Below, one piece after another: positions 42,575 to 54,118 of a DNA stretch of 64,000 nucleotides. A model generated the notes under the pieces. That model was not told the DNA's origin and made no database searches. It saw nothing but the letters and a program-made list of their open reading frames with translations. Location: NCBI GenBank assembly GCA_963210315.1, contig OY723240.1, positions 2,170,001 to 2,234,000 on the forward strand, given 5' to 3'. The DNA is from Rhynchopus euleeides. Taxonomy: Eukaryota; Euglenozoa; Diplonemea; Diplonemida; Diplonemidae. The position numbers and the translations under genes are program-made. Within the stretch, counting starts at the first letter, position 1. Every line of letters starts with the position of its first letter.

Positions 42575-42838
42575 ATCAGATTCATGCAACTTGAAAGGAC
42601 TTGGGCACCAGACATACGCCACAGGGGGGTCTGGGCGGAGCAATGCATCGTACTTTGGGGAAGGTCGTTGTGGTCCCCTTCTGACACTTCCTTCCTCGTG
42701 CATTCCCATACCCTGAGCCTCGTGATCCCGCGGGCTCTTTCACCACCCACCCCCCCTTCGGTGGGTGGGGGCCGAGCCCAGATTTTTTTATTCCAACTTC
42801 GTCCCCTTGGGCGAAGTTGGGACGAAGTAAATGTGAAG

Positions 42839-43173
42839 ATACCGTATACGTAAATATTATGGAACGTAAATATTATGGAACGGGCCCATTTTTGGCCGGT
42901 CCGTTCCATAATATTTACGTTCCAAAATATTTACAGGGCCAGTTGGGGACTCGGTGGTGAGGACGGCTTGCGTCAGGAATCGCGCGAAAAGTGCACGAGT
43001 AGGTCCCGTCAGGGACTCTGTATGCCGTCCGATCCCCTGGTCCAAGTCCCCGAGTCGCAGAAAGCCCTGTAAATATTATGGAACGAAAAAAATCTGGAAC
43101 GCCAACCCACCAGCGTTCCAAAATATTTACGTTCCATAATATTTACGTTCCAAAATATTTACGTATACGGTAT
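42839..43173. mobile_element. MITE with ATACCGTATACGTAAATATT ends
   Basis: Inverted ends of about 45 bp made of CGTAAATATTATGGAA repeats, with more copies inside (about eight in total). The interior is about 200 bp and non-coding. It sits in the part of subtilisin duplication copy 2 that has no counterpart in copy 1. Confidence 0.75.
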
Positions 43174-43224
43174 ATTTTTTTTGCGAAGTTGGGCCCAACT
43201 TCGCGCCGAGCGAACGGCCTTCAC

Positions 43225-43340
43225 ACGACCTTCGCGCGGGAAGTGTCATTCAGCTCTGCCAAACGTGCTCCATACACCATCCCCTTCATCAGGCAAGTGG
43301 GTTTGTAAGTGTGTGTGGAAGCGTCAACGCATCAAACGAA
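43225..43340 (+). repeat. Dispersed repeat (AAACGTGCTCxATACAC ... GTGGAAGCGTCAACGC)
   Basis: Close match to 28370-28490 and 35365-35480. Confidence 0.65.
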
Positions 43341-44439
43341 GTCCCAAACAGTAGAGAAAGAGCGGCAGAGTTGAAGTGACACTTTTGTATTGCCGATTCT
43401 GAGTGACGAAGCGCAGCGAAGTCGTGAAGTAACGAAGGAAATCGTACGACTGAAGATTTCTGAGGATCACCTTCATGCCACTTCACAGGGGCTTCCACCG
43501 CCTTTGACACAGGAGTGTGCGCTCAACGCAAAGTAGTCCAGATCTAGCTATTTTGCAGTTGCTGGGCAGGGTGTTGCTTTCTTATTGGAGCGGAAGGAGT
43601 ACGATTTTCATCGCCCCAAAGTGATGCTCATGAATGGGACTGCAGTGGCCCTGGATTGTCTGCACACGTGAATGCTGTGCCTCATGCAGCATGTCCGTGC
43701 GCTGATCTTGTCTGCCCAAGCCACACCGGGGTTCCTTCCATTTGCCTTTCTTTTGTTGCATACACGCAGCGCACTTCGACACCAGATGACCCCTCCCTGC
43801 GACTGATTTGCCCTTTTCCCTTTGTGTTCACTTCACCCAGCATGCACCCGGTGCGCCCCCTCCCCCCCTCCCCTGGCGCGAGGGTCGTCTCGGTAGCTTG
43901 TTTGATCGAGAGGCATGCTTTGAACGAACCTCCTGATGCTGTGTTTCGATTTTCTGTCCACCCCCAGTGCAGAGTGTTAGCGGGGGCAACCTGCCGCCCT
44001 TCAGTACAAACCGCAAACCCGAAGGGGGCGGAGCGCAAGCGTGGTTCCCATCACAGAAGGACAGATCCTCGCTGGTGCCGAGCCCTCGGAAGCAGGTGCG
44101 CGGAGGGGGAAGGACCCTGAAGCGAAGTAATGTCAATTCAATTCAATTCAACGGGGGCCCTCGCTACCAGTCACTGCTCGTCACAGCTCGTCAGCCAGTG
44201 AGGGGAAGTGGGCCGTGGCTCACTTTTTCTCACTCAGTCACACTTGGTAGCGAAGGCCCCCAACCCAAATCAATGGCCCCGGATGACGTAGTCGTCTCTT
44301 TTTGAAAGGGGCGCTGACCCTTGAAACGCTTCGCGCGGGGACATGGTTAGCCACCTTGGAAAGCTGCACTACCTCTGTGCAGTAGGGTGTCTAGTGGATG
44401 TGCATGGAAAAAACAGGGGAGATGGGGTAATCAGGCAGG

Positions 44440-44516
44440 GGGAAAAAACAACAAATCACAACGAATCACACCCGATCACAACAAATCACAACATTTTTCA
44501 CTGATATTTGTTGTGA
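44440..44516. repeat. LINE tail repeat, opposite orientation then plus orientation
   Basis: AAATCACAAC units (the complement of GTTGTGATTT) at about 44450-44490, then ATTTGTTGTGA reading forward into the LINE fragment. The tail of a minus-strand insertion abuts a plus-strand one. Confidence 0.65.
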
Positions 44517-46460
44517 CGTGTTGTCGCGCCTCTACTTGCCGCGGACCGCTCTGACTGGCCCCCGTGCCTTGCGCGCTATGGCGTCGTGCCGGAGGGATTC
44601 GACGTCGACGTGACGCTGCTCCACACGCTGATGGGTCGCATTGTGCTGAAGCGTTGGGAACTGGAGGCGAAGAGCCGTGGTGCAAAGCCCCTCGTCCACC
44701 CCTGGACAGCCGCCCTCTCGCTGCCTGCGGAACCTCATGACTTTGACTTCTCCCGCATCCCCGATGTACCTCCGGGCGAACGGATCTGGAAGAAGGCTGA
44801 CATTGCGCTCCTGCGTGCCTTCACTGGTTGGCTGAAGGCCCTGCGCTGGACGGATAGGGGCGTAGTGTCGAACATTGAGCTCGCTCTCGACTTCGAGGTG
44901 TACACAGGCATGCAGCTCCCCCGGACGACGGAAGGGACCAGCGACCTCCCCCTCCCGCCACTCAGGGAGCGTGGACGTGTCCTATGGACGTTGATGAAGC
45001 ACATGATGCAACTCTGCCAACGCACACAACTCGGTAAGCCGTGGCCTGCCGAGCGGCAGGACCGAGTGGGGTGCCTCTCCTCCGTCGGCGCAGGGGAAGT
45101 ATGGGGCGGCGTCGTCCCCAGACCCATCTTTGCCGGTGGCGCTGAGACGATCACCGCCATTGAGAACAGCGCCAAACGTGCCGCGCGGGTCCAGAAGGGC
45201 GACCTGACCTGGGGTAGTGACGTATACCCAGACTACACCGGGATTAACAGAGCAGGGCGTGCCGCAGCGTGGGAAACCCCCGGGCCTGGACCGACCCGTA
45301 GCGCCTCTCCAGTGCTTGTACCTGATCACCTGGCCATACACGACAAGACGCGGGTCTGCAACGCGCACTCAAAACCTAGGTGCGACCTCTGCGAAGGCCA
45401 GGAGCGCAACTACCAGACGCATCTGGAAGCGTGCTGTCGCGCGCACCACTCGCATGACGACGGCCTGTCTGTACGGTGCTGCAAGAAGCACAAGATGACG
45501 AGGTGTGGTGCATGCGCCAAGGCGGAAACCTGCTGCGAGGCGGGCCACCACGAACCCCCCACTGACGAGGACAGCGAGATGTGCTCTGCTGATGATGACG
45601 GCAGCGGCGATGGGCACTCCGCGGGTGGCCCCTCGAACGGCGGTGACGAGGAGGTGGACTCCTGCGACGACAACGACGCGGATGGGGACAGTCCCCCTGC
45701 CGCTGGGGGCGGAGACGGGGATGCCGGCCTCAGCGAGCGCGACGAGGCCGCCGACGCGCCCTCGGCGGCCGCCGACGATGATGATGATGGACCCCCATCT
45801 GAGGGATGTGAGACCGCACTGGGACAGGTTGCCACTGAGAGCGCCGCCAGTTATGTTTATGAGAGTGGCCCAGTGCCAGAGAGGGTGGAACCCCCCTGTT
45901 CGGATGTGTCTTCTCCTGGTGAGGACGAGGTTGTGGCATGCTGCGACCTCGAGCTACCGCCAGCCCCTTCTCTCTCTTCCCTGCCTCTTCCTAGCTTGCT
46001 TAAGAGGCTGGCTGACGTGCGGGACGTGGCTGATGCCGCGCCTTTCAATAAAAGACAAGCTACCTGCACCGTAGTCAGCTCCTTGAGTGGCCCTTGTCCT
46101 GATATCTCGTCGCTTAGACCTTTCCCCAACGTGGCATCCCCTCCCCCTTTGCCGGAGAACACCCCACCTCCCTTTCGTCTTGTCACTGACCCGGGTACAC
46201 AGACAACCGGCGGGCTCGGCAAATCAACAAAGGTGCTTTCATCAAAGCGCACTGCCCAGTCGTCGCAGTCTGAACCTGGATTCACCTTCCTGCCCCCTCA
46301 TGTCCCATCTGCCGCAAAGAGAGAGGCGGATGCCCTTGGCGCGCCCGACATCCCGCCACCGGGAAAAACGCCTGCAACTTGCGCAACGGTTAGCGCCTTG
46401 GACGTCCGGCCTTTCCCAGGCTTACTTCCCCTACCCCTCTGCATGCCAGCCCTTGGATAG
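44517..46460 (+). CDS. LINE ORF2 C-terminal fragment with Cys/His-rich and acidic regions
   Basis: Open for 647 codons from just after a TGA inside tail repeats, with no proper start: a 5'-truncated retrotransposon copy. The first residues (AADRSDWPPCLARYGVVP) and the later RWTDRGVVSNIELALDFEVY resemble the region after the RT domain in LINE polyproteins. Residues 280-340 are Cys/His-rich (CNAHSKPRCDLC, CCKKHKMTRCGAC) and may bind nucleic acid. A long Asp/Gly/Ser/Pro-rich tail with SLLKRLADV follows. The assignment rests on pattern resemblance and on the shared tail repeats with the RT-encoding piece at 61436. Confidence 0.65.
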   Translation, partial: RVVAPLLAADRSDWPPCLARYGVVPEGFDVDVTLLHTLMGRIVLKRWELEAKSRGAKPLVHPWTAALSLPAEPHDFDFSRIPDVPPGERIWKKADIALLRAFTGWLKALRWTDRGVVSNIELALDFEVYTGMQLPRTTEGTSDLPLPPLRERGRVLWTLMKHMMQLCQRTQLGKPWPAERQDRVGCLSSVGAGEVWGGVVPRPIFAGGAETITAIENSAKRAARVQKGDLTWGSDVYPDYTGINRAGRAAAWETPGPGPTRSASPVLVPDHLAIHDKTRVCNAHSKPRCDLCEGQERNYQTHLEACCRAHHSHDDGLSVRCCKKHKMTRCGACAKAETCCEAGHHEPPTDEDSEMCSADDDGSGDGHSAGGPSNGGDEEVDSCDDNDADGDSPPAAGGGDGDAGLSERDEAADAPSAAADDDDDGPPSEGCETALGQVATESAASYVYESGPVPERVEPPCSDVSSPGEDEVVACCDLELPPAPSLSSLPLPSLLKRLADVRDVADAAPFNKRQATCTVVSSLSGPCPDISSLRPFPNVASPPPLPENTPPPFRLVTDPGTQTTGGLGKSTKVLSSKRTAQSSQSEPGFTFLPPHVPSAAKREADALGAPDIPPPGKTPATCATVSALDVRPFPGLLPLPLCMPALG

Positions 46461-46631
46461 CGTATCAGTTCTCGTGCGTCGTCTTTCGTAGACGTTCTGT
46501 ACGATGCGGATCCGCTAATCCAACATAGCAAACGACGTGTTGTGATTTGTTGTGATTTGTTGTGACAAGGTGTGCTCAGGTCACTCCCCCCTCGCTGCGG
46601 ATCCGCTAATCCAACATAGCAAACGACGTGT
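46461..46631 (+). repeat. LINE 3' ends with (TTGTGATTTG)n tails, two nested
   Basis: GCGGATCCGCTAATCCAACA and following bases up to the TTGTTGTGATTTG tail occur at 46505 and again at 46597. Between them is a 30-bp stub (GCTCAGGTCACTCCCCCC) identical to the start of the next LINE copy at 47211. Confidence 0.75.
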
Positions 46632-47202
46632 TGTGATTTGTTGTCCTGGGCAAGACGTTAAACTACCTGGGAGGGCTTCCCCAGACCATGACGGGTGCTT
46701 GCACCAGGAGTTTGAAACAGCCACTCATGCCTTGCGATGCTCAAGTGCCTGCTGGACCCCTATGTCCTTCAGGCCCCAAAGCAGGCAACGATATGGGAGC
46801 AACCTAACAGGGGAGGTGAAGAGGGCACGGGTCTTAGCCTGATGACACACTGCAACCTCAAGGTGACTGGCGACACCTCTCCCACAGTCTGCGGCGACTC
46901 TGCCGTGGCGACAAGGCTTCCTGTCATGGGAGATCGCTGCGTGGATCAACGTGGCACTACCCGTGTGCTCGGCAGGTTGTTTCGGCACCTGTTTTCTCCG
47001 TGTCATGCTTTTCGTGAGCGTGTCAGGGATGTTGGCACACGCTGGGGAGGGTTCACATGATGACATAACATATATCAGAAGCACACACCCACGTGGCGCT
47101 GTCCTTGGCAGGACTTTGAAAGTGCCGCCTTGATATCCTTGTTGGATAGAACCCTCATATCACACCCTCAATCAGCTGACGATTTGTTGTGATTTGTTGT
47201 GA
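46632..47202 (+). repeat. 571-bp LINE 3'-end fragment, copy A
   Basis: About 99% identical to 60834-61404. Both ends lie in TTGTTGTGATTTG repeats. Short open frames only. Just before the tail is a possible 3' hairpin region (GATATCCTTGTTGGATAGAA). Confidence 0.8.
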
Positions 47203-47210
47203 CAAGGTGA

Positions 47211-49727
47211 GCTCAGGTCACTCCCCCCTCGCTGAAGAGATGTCTCGGCGCTACCGAGGACCTCGATTCCTCCGTCTCCCCACCCCCCTCCCCGCTCTCC
47301 GTGTGTGATAGTGCCGGCCGGCCTAACGGGTCTGCTTCAAGCCTGCCTGACTTTGAGCCTGACGTCCCAGAGCTCGAGGGACAACTGTGTGCTACCGAGG
47401 ACCTCGCTTCCTCGGAACCCCCATTCCCTTCCACGCCTCTCGGAAGCGATGATGGAACAAACAACGGACTCGCTAGGTCCCTTTCAGGTCCGTCGGATCT
47501 CGACCCCGATGACCCGGCGCTCAAACGACGCCTGGGTGAGCATGTGGATCTTGATTCGGACGAGAGGTCTATGTCTCCCCCCCTACCTGACGTGTGTGCT
47601 GATGTGGCTGCGAGGCCTGATGAACTCCCTGGGGGTGCGTCAGCTCCTCAGGTCACTCCCCCTTCGCTGAAGAGACGTCTCGGCGCTACCGAGGACCTCG
47701 ATTCCTCCGATTCCCCGCCCCCCTCCCCGCTCTCCGTGTGTGATGATGTCGGACGGCCTAGCGGGTCTGCTTCAAGCCTGCCTGATTTTGAACCTGACGT
47801 TCCAGCGCTTAAGGGACAACTGTGTGCCACCGAGGAACTCGCTTCCTCCAATTCCCCGCCCCCCTCCCCGCTCTCCGTGTGTGATGGGACCGGCCGGTCG
47901 AGTGGATCTGATTCAAACCTGCCTGACTTTGAACCTGATGTCCCAGCGCTCGAGGAACATCTCTATACTACTAAGGACCTCGCTTCCTCCGAACCCCCAT
48001 TCCCTTCCTCGCCTTGCGTAAGCGACGACGGGACCAACAGCGGGCTCGATATGTCCCTTTTAGGTCCGTCAGATCTCGACCCCGATGACCCGGCGCTCAA
48101 ACGACGCCTGGGTGAGCATGTGGATCTCGATTCGGACGAGAAGTCTGTATCTCCCTCCCTGCTTGACGTGTGTGCTGATGTGGCTGCAAGGCATGATGAA
48201 CTCCTTGGGGGTGCGTCAGCTCCTCAGATCACTCTCCCTCCGCTGAAGAGATGTCTCGGCGCTACCGAGGACCTCGACTCCTCCGATTCCCCACCCCCCT
48301 CCTCGCTCTCCGTGTGTGATAGTGCCGGCCGGCCGAGCGGATCTGCTCCAAGCCTGCCTGACTTTGAACCTGACGTCCCAGCGCTTGAGGGACAACTGTG
48401 TGCTACCGAGGACCTCGCTTCCTCGGAACCCCCATTCCCTTCCACGCCTTCCGTATGCGATGGGACCAACAGCGAGCCCCACGGGCCCCTTTCAGGTCCG
48501 TCAGATATCGGCCTAGATGCCCCGGCGCTCAAACGACGCCTGGGTGAGCATGTGGATCTTGCCTCGGACGAGAAATCTCTATCTTTCTCCCTGCTTGACG
48601 TGTATGCTGAAGTGGCTGCAAGTCCTGGTGAACCCCCTGAGGGCGCGTCAGCTCAGGTCACTTCCCCTTCACTGAAGAGATGTCTCGGCGATACCGAGGA
48701 CCTCGATTCCTCCGATTCCCCACCCCCCTCCCCGCTCTACGTGTTTGCTAGTGCCGGCCAACCTTACAGGTCTGCTTCAAGCCTGCCTGACTTTGAGCCT
48801 GACGTCCCAGCGCTTGAGGGACAACTGTGTGCTACCGAGGACCTCGCTTCCTCCGAGCCCCCTTCCCCCTCCCCACCCTCCGTGTGTGACGATGAAACAA
48901 ACAGCTGGCTCGACGGGTCTCCGACAGGTCCGTCAGATCCCGGCCTTGATTATCTGACGCTCAAACGGCGCCTGGTTGACCATGTAGATCTCGACTCTGA
49001 TGAGAAGTCCATGTCTTCCGGCCTGTCTGACCAAGACCGTGTTGTGGACGAGCTTCAAACTCTTAAAAGAAACAGTAGTGCCCTTGACGCAGTGACATCC
49101 CCTGCGCCTGGAAAACGACTCCCCCTCCCCGAGGTTCTGCCTCGCCATCAGATCACGTGTCAACTGCTCCCTCGTCTTATCAAGGTAGCGGAAGACCTCA
49201 TCACAAAACAACGCTTGACTATGGCGGACAGAACCCCTCGGAGCTGCAAACCGTGTGTTCATCAAATTAAGCGAAGATGCGACGGCAACCCTGTCGCTGC
49301 CTGGCTCTCCACACGCCGAGTGCCAAAGAAAACTGTGTCGGCTAAGAGGCCTTGGAGACCGCGCCCTTCGCGCGGCCGCCAAGCCCCAAAGCTCTGCCCT
49401 AAAAGCAAAAACATATACGTCTCTTCCCTTTCTTTTGCACATAACACACCTGTGTGGTACGGGAAATGCTACGAGGAACGCGATGGACTCGGGACTGCTG
49501 CTGGCCTCTCTTGCTATGGTTTACTTATGTTTCGTGCTCCACCTGCTCCACCTCATTCTGCACTTCAGATGATCCACTTCACGTGGGTTACGGGGTTTGG
49601 GACAACGATGATATGTTGTGTCCGACGACAAGGTAAGGTAAGCTCATCGAGGTACACCAAACCGGAGTTGTCAAATCAAAAAAGACACACCGCCCGAGAG
49701 GCAATTGGTGTGACACAACAGCGATGA
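47211..49727 (+). CDS. LINE-derived open frame with four tandem acidic repeat modules
   Basis: The frame opens directly after TGA in tail repeats, without an ATG, and runs 838 codons. It is built from about four modules of roughly 142 residues, each with SLKRxLGATEDLDSSDSPPP, SSLPDFEPDVPALEGQLCAT, GPSDLDPDDPALKRRLGEH and DVCADVAARPDELPGGAS. The second module carries an extra partial repeat. The SLKRxL and acidic Ser/Pro style matches the tail of the fragment at 44517. After about residue 740 (49433) the frame runs into an unrelated dispersed repeat, so the real end is probably earlier. Probably the variable C-terminal region of a LINE protein in a 5'-truncated copy. Confidence 0.5.
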   Translation, partial: AQVTPPSLKRCLGATEDLDSSVSPPPSPLSVCDSAGRPNGSASSLPDFEPDVPELEGQLCATEDLASSEPPFPSTPLGSDDGTNNGLARSLSGPSDLDPDDPALKRRLGEHVDLDSDERSMSPPLPDVCADVAARPDELPGGASAPQVTPPSLKRRLGATEDLDSSDSPPPSPLSVCDDVGRPSGSASSLPDFEPDVPALKGQLCATEELASSNSPPPSPLSVCDGTGRSSGSDSNLPDFEPDVPALEEHLYTTKDLASSEPPFPSSPCVSDDGTNSGLDMSLLGPSDLDPDDPALKRRLGEHVDLDSDEKSVSPSLLDVCADVAARHDELLGGASAPQITLPPLKRCLGATEDLDSSDSPPPSSLSVCDSAGRPSGSAPSLPDFEPDVPALEGQLCATEDLASSEPPFPSTPSVCDGTNSEPHGPLSGPSDIGLDAPALKRRLGEHVDLASDEKSLSFSLLDVYAEVAASPGEPPEGASAQVTSPSLKRCLGDTEDLDSSDSPPPSPLYVFASAGQPYRSASSLPDFEPDVPALEGQLCATEDLASSEPPSPSPPSVCDDETNSWLDGSPTGPSDPGLDYLTLKRRLVDHVDLDSDEKSMSSGLSDQDRVVDELQTLKRNSSALDAVTSPAPGKRLPLPEVLPRHQITCQLLPRLIKVAEDLITKQRLTMADRTPRSCKPCVHQIKRRCDGNPVAAWLSTRRVPKKTVSAKRPWRPRPSRGRQAPKLCPKSKNIYVSSLSFAHNTPVWYGKCYEERDGLGTAAGLSCYGLLMFRAPPAPPHSALQMIHFTWVTGFGTTMICCVRRQGKVSSSRYTKPELSNQKRHTAREAIGVTQQR
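49433..49683 (+). repeat. 250-bp A-tailed dispersed repeat, copy 1
   Basis: TTTTGCACATAACACACC to GGAGTTGTCAAATC plus A6, identical over about 245 bp to 53816-54070, which has A10. It contains a 29-codon hydrophobic reading frame (MDSGLLLASLAMVYLCFVL). It could be a SINE, a LINE 3' end or a short LTR (it also begins TG and ends CA). Confidence 0.75.
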
Positions 49728-49739
49728 CACAACCACTCT

Positions 49740-50590
49740 GCCCGAGGGGGCGCGTTTTTAGCGACCGAGACCTCCTCTCCTGACTGAGGGACACACGATC
49801 TGACCGTCTGAGAGACGCAGCATTCTACCCTGCCCGAGGGGCACCCACTCTCCTGACCGAGAGACACGCAGTCTTGCCCGAGGGGCACCTGGTTTCCTGA
49901 CCGAGACAATATTCTGCCCGAGGGGCACTCACTCTCCCGACCGAGAGACACGCAGTTTTGCCCGAGGGGCACCTGTTCTCCTGACCGAGACAATATTCTG
50001 CCCGAGGGGCACCCACTCTCCCGACCGAGAGGCGCAGCATCTCGCCCGAGGGGCACCTGTTCTCCTGACCGAGACAAAAATTTTGCCCGAGGGGCACCCA
50101 CTCTCCCGACCGAGAGACACGCAGTCTTGCCCGAGGGGCACCTGTTCTCCTGACCGAGACAATATTCTGCCCGAGGGGCATCCACTCTCCCGACCGAGAG
50201 ACGCAGCATCTCGCCCGAGGGGCACCTGTTCTCCTGACCGAGACAATATTCTGCCCGAGGGGCACTCACTCTCCCGACCGAGAGACACGCAGTTTTGCCC
50301 GAGGGGCACCCGTTATCCTGACCGAGACAATATTCTGCCCGAGGGGCACTCACTCTCCCGACCGAGAGACACGCAGTTTTGCCCGAGGGGCACCCGTTAT
50401 CCTGACCGAGACAAAACTATGCCCGAGGGGCACCCACTCTCCCGACCGAGAGACGCAGCATCTCGCCCGAGGGGCACCTGTTCTCCTGACCGAGACAAAA
50501 ATTTTGCCCGAGGGGCACCCGCTCTCCCGACCGAGAGATACACAATCTTGCCCGAGGGGCACCAAATCCCGACCGAGAAGACGACCCTCA
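49740..50590. repeat. Minisatellite A, about 83-bp units of GCCCGAGGGGCAC
   Basis: About ten units, each made of two similar halves containing GCCCGAGGGGCACC, CTCCCGACCGAGAGAC and CCTGACCGAGACAATA. Unit order shows higher-order alternation. Open frames on both strands are a by-product of the repeat. Confidence 0.9.
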
Positions 50591-51019
50591 CACCATGCTC
50601 GTGTCAGGTCTCAAGAGGGCTGAAGCCGCGGTTGAGGACAACAACACCCCCACGCACTGGTTCTAATAAATGACGGCGAGGTGCACGGGGGGATCAGCAC
50701 GAAGGAGGGGCGCAAAAAGATGGGGATGATGACGCCGTGGTGTTCAAGGTGGTCCTCCGCCGCTTATGAACGTGACAGCGGGACAGCGCTGCGCCCGTGG
50801 CCGCAGCGGATTGAGGACATTCCCATCAGCCATCGAGACTATCACCGCGCCTCGCCGAAAACCTGCTTCACGCTTGATCGCGCTCAAGGTTTCCAAACGC
50901 ATACTTCAGCTGGAGGTTCCGTCACAGAGGCGCTGACAAAGGCGGGACCAAGAGCAACAGTCGGGTGCTGATAAATGGGTCGATACTGATGCAGCAAAGT
51001 GACGTCAGTGATATCCAAC
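50591..51019. other. Spacer between minisatellites
   Basis: No gene recognised. Confidence 0.5.
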
Positions 51020-51790
51020 TCCTACTTTCCTGACCGAGACACGATCTTGCCGAGGAGCATCGGACCGAGACACCCACTTCTGCCTGAGAGGCACCTAGCC
51101 GAGACGCATTTTTCCTGCCCGAGGGGCATCTCGCCGAGACATTACCTGCCTGAGGGGCACCTGGCCACGACATACCTACAGCTTACGCTTGCGGGGCACC
51201 CTGCCTGAGGAGCACCTGGCCAAGACATACATTTCCGCCTACGAGGCACCCTGCCCGAGGGGCACCTGGTCAAGACACACACTTCCGCCTACGGGGCACC
51301 CTGCCCGAGGGGCACCTGGCCAAGACAGACACTTCCGCCTACGAGGCACCCTGCCCGAGGGGCACCTGGCCAAGACATACACTTCCGCCTACGAGGCACC
51401 CTGCCCGAGGGGCACCTGGTCAAGACATACATTTCCGCCTACGGGGCACCCTGCCTGAGGGGCATCTGGCCGCGACATACACTTCCGCCTACGGGGCACC
51501 CTGCCTGAGGGGCACCTGGCCAAGACGCACATTCATGCCCGAGGGACACCGGGCCGAGACATTACATTCCCTGCCTGAGGGACACCTGGCCGAGACACAT
51601 TCCTGCCGAGGGGCACTCACTCCCGACCGCGAGACGCAGGATTTTGCCTGAGGGGCACCTCCTCTCCTGACCGAGACACAACCCCGCCCAGCACAGTGCC
51701 GAGGGGCATTTACGCTTTCGACTGGAATACCGAGCCTGACCCGGGGAGACACAATCGTGCCACAATCGTGAGGGGCATACTCTCTTGATT
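51020..51790. repeat. Minisatellite B, about 56-bp units of GCCTGAGGGGCACCTGGCC
   Basis: About seven good units (CACTTCCGCCTACGxGGCAC, CCTGCCCGAGGGGCACCTGG) with degenerate units on both sides. The GAGGGGCAC core is shared with minisatellite A, so both probably have one origin. Confidence 0.85.
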
Positions 51791-53760
51791 GAGAAATACA
51801 CCTTTTTTGCCCGAGCGACGGCACCTGAAGGCGGAAGGGTGGCCTGTCACACACAGCCTGCCAGATCCAGCTCGAGCACGGTGACGCGACGTGAGCTTTC
51901 CGAGGGCGACAGTTTTCGTGTACCAATGCAACGCCCCCGGACACGCCCCCGAGAAGCCGGCACGTCTGTCGTGCCCAGCTTATCTGCGCGAATGCCGACT
52001 ACGCGCACCCCGGCGTCAAGCGGATGCCCGCACACGCCCCAAGCGGGGCATACTCCGTCGAAGCATAGTCTCCCTGCCGGGGGACACACATTCAAGCCTG
52101 CATTATTCACAGGGGTCAGGGGGAGTTCCGGGCGTCTGGGGCCCGGTGTTGAGACGTACGACCTCACAGTTCCATGCAGGGAAGGGGAGCTGCTGACTGG
52201 ACACCTGCGAGGTGCCGTGGGACATACACAGAGATCAGGTATCCAACACAGCCGAGACGCTCTCCCAAGCTGCACTGCTCGGGGAGCAAAAGAAGCAGCG
52301 ACTGAGAGACGCGTCCGCATCGCCTGTGTCAGCGGTGCCGCCGCTGAGGGGGTCCACCGAAACCGCAGCCATGGCAGCGGGCCGAGATCATTCCACAAGG
52401 TTGGGGGGCAGTCAGCCAGTCTTCCCGAGTACCCAGCAGCCTACTCGACAAGCCCGAACAGCGACTGCAGCGTGCGACAAGCTCCGGTCCGCGGGGACTC
52501 ACCTCTCTCATTAAGAAGGCGACTCCGAGAATCCTTCTGGCATGCCCACACCTCCAGGGCCTCGAATTTCCTCACGCACCGGGAAATACGCCCTCCACAC
52601 TGAGTCCGGGCGTTACCACTGAATCGACGCCACGTGGGGCCACAGGGCCTCCGTTTGATGCGCTGTCTACGAGGCGGGCGATGGGGCAGGTACAGTGGGG
52701 ATCAGCCCAGTGGGAAGGGGGCCGCAGGAACGTGTTGTCCACCGCTCGAGCGGAGTTCAGGAGACGACAGTGCGCGCGATCGCCCTCTTTCACCCAGAAG
52801 GGCCGGCACCTCTCACACCTACCCCTGGGCACTCCATGCAGCGTCTCCAGTGCGCCATGAAGAGGCGCGTTGGGCTTCACCCCGCAACTCGCTCGCAGCC
52901 AGCGAAGACCGGAGAGGACACAGAGAGCCACAGAGCGATCGAGATCACGCCGGAAAGCACCGGGTGTTGGCCGGGCTCCCGAAGGGCGAGAGTTTAAGAC
53001 GGCCGGACAGTAGACTGCTGCGGAGGAGCTGGGAGGCGAGTTTCAGGCTGTGATTTCTCGATCCGCCGAGCCCTGTCCCCAGGCGAGAGCTGCCGGGTCA
53101 TGGTGGCTGAATATGCGCGAGCGTCGCGGTGGTGGTGCTGGGAGCGCACCAGAGGACTGTCACGCTGAGGGGCTGGGCATGGCCACTGACTACCTGGATA
53201 CGGCCGTCTCAGTGCATCGCCCGGGGTGCAAAACGACATCGAGGATGTCAGGAAGAAGGGTCATGTGGGCACACACCAATATGTCGGAGACGTGAAGAAG
53301 CCTCGAGGGGAAGGGTTCCCCAGGGGATGGAGGATCCCGAAGAGGTACAGGGTGAGGATTCAAATACCCGGAGTGGGAAACGCACCAGACGTCGGGGGTC
53401 AGCCAAGAGCGGGTGGTTGCAGCACAGGCGGGGCTGTGTGCAACCTTTGCCCCCTTAGTTTCGCCGGGTTGAGACGCATCAACTCTCTCGCCGGGTGCGG
53501 CAACTGGAGAGACAGGCATGTTGTCGATAGGGCACACCAAGAATCACGAGGCTGACCACACGACGGCGGCACACGGCCGAGGCAGGCGGATCCCCTCAGC
53601 GAGTGAGGTTCGATCGTTTTCCGTACAAGGTGCTCGTGACAACGTAGAAAGCGGTACATTACCATCGGAGGGATGCATACGATGGGCGACGGAGCCTGAT
53701 CACTTCAATAGTAGACCGTTCGCGCGGCGTCCCTAAGTCCTTGGGTCCTAAGGGTCCTGG
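51791..53760. other. GC-rich region, no recognised gene
   Basis: Several open frames of 80 to 270 codons exist on both strands (longest 51785-52603, plus) but they overlap, lack domain motifs and have a composition typical of GC-rich non-coding DNA. Its left part still shows degenerate GAGGGGCA words of the minisatellite. Confidence 0.5.
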
Positions 53761-53818
53761 GTGGAAGCGTCCAATGCAACACTCACAGCATAGAGGCCAA
53801 GTGTTTCTCGTAGTATTT
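53761..53818 (+). repeat. 58-bp direct repeat flanking the A-tailed repeat, left copy
   Basis: GTGGAAGCGTCCAATGCAAC and onward, identical to 54119-54176. Confidence 0.85.
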
Positions 53819-54070
53819 TGCACATAACACACCTGTGTGGTACGGGAAATGCTACGAGGAACGCGATGGACTCGGGACTGCTGCTGGCCTCTCTTGCTAT
53901 GGTTTACTTATGTTTCGTGCTCCACCTGCTCCACCTCATTCTGCACTTCAGATGATCCACTTCACGTGGGTTACGGGGTTTGGGACAACGATGATATGTT
54001 GTGTCCGACGACAAGGTAAGGTAAGCTCATCGAGGTACACCAAACCGGAGTTGTCAAATCAAAAAAAAAA
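53816..54070 (+). repeat. 250-bp A-tailed dispersed repeat, copy 2
   Basis: Counterpart of 49433-49683. It and about 48 bp of following sequence are enclosed by the 58-bp direct repeat. Confidence 0.75.
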
Positions 54071-54118
54071 TATGGGGGGGGGGGTTTCAAAGTGCAAGAG
54101 GTGGAGCCCGTTCAACAG

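Noticed and set aside
49676-50673. Open frames on both strands across the GAGGGGCAC array
   Set aside because: Periodic minisatellite gives open frames in several phases at once; the products are low-complexity repeats.
51785-53555. Several open frames of up to 272 codons
   Set aside because: Overlapping frames on both strands in GC-rich DNA, no motifs, and no consistent coding strand.
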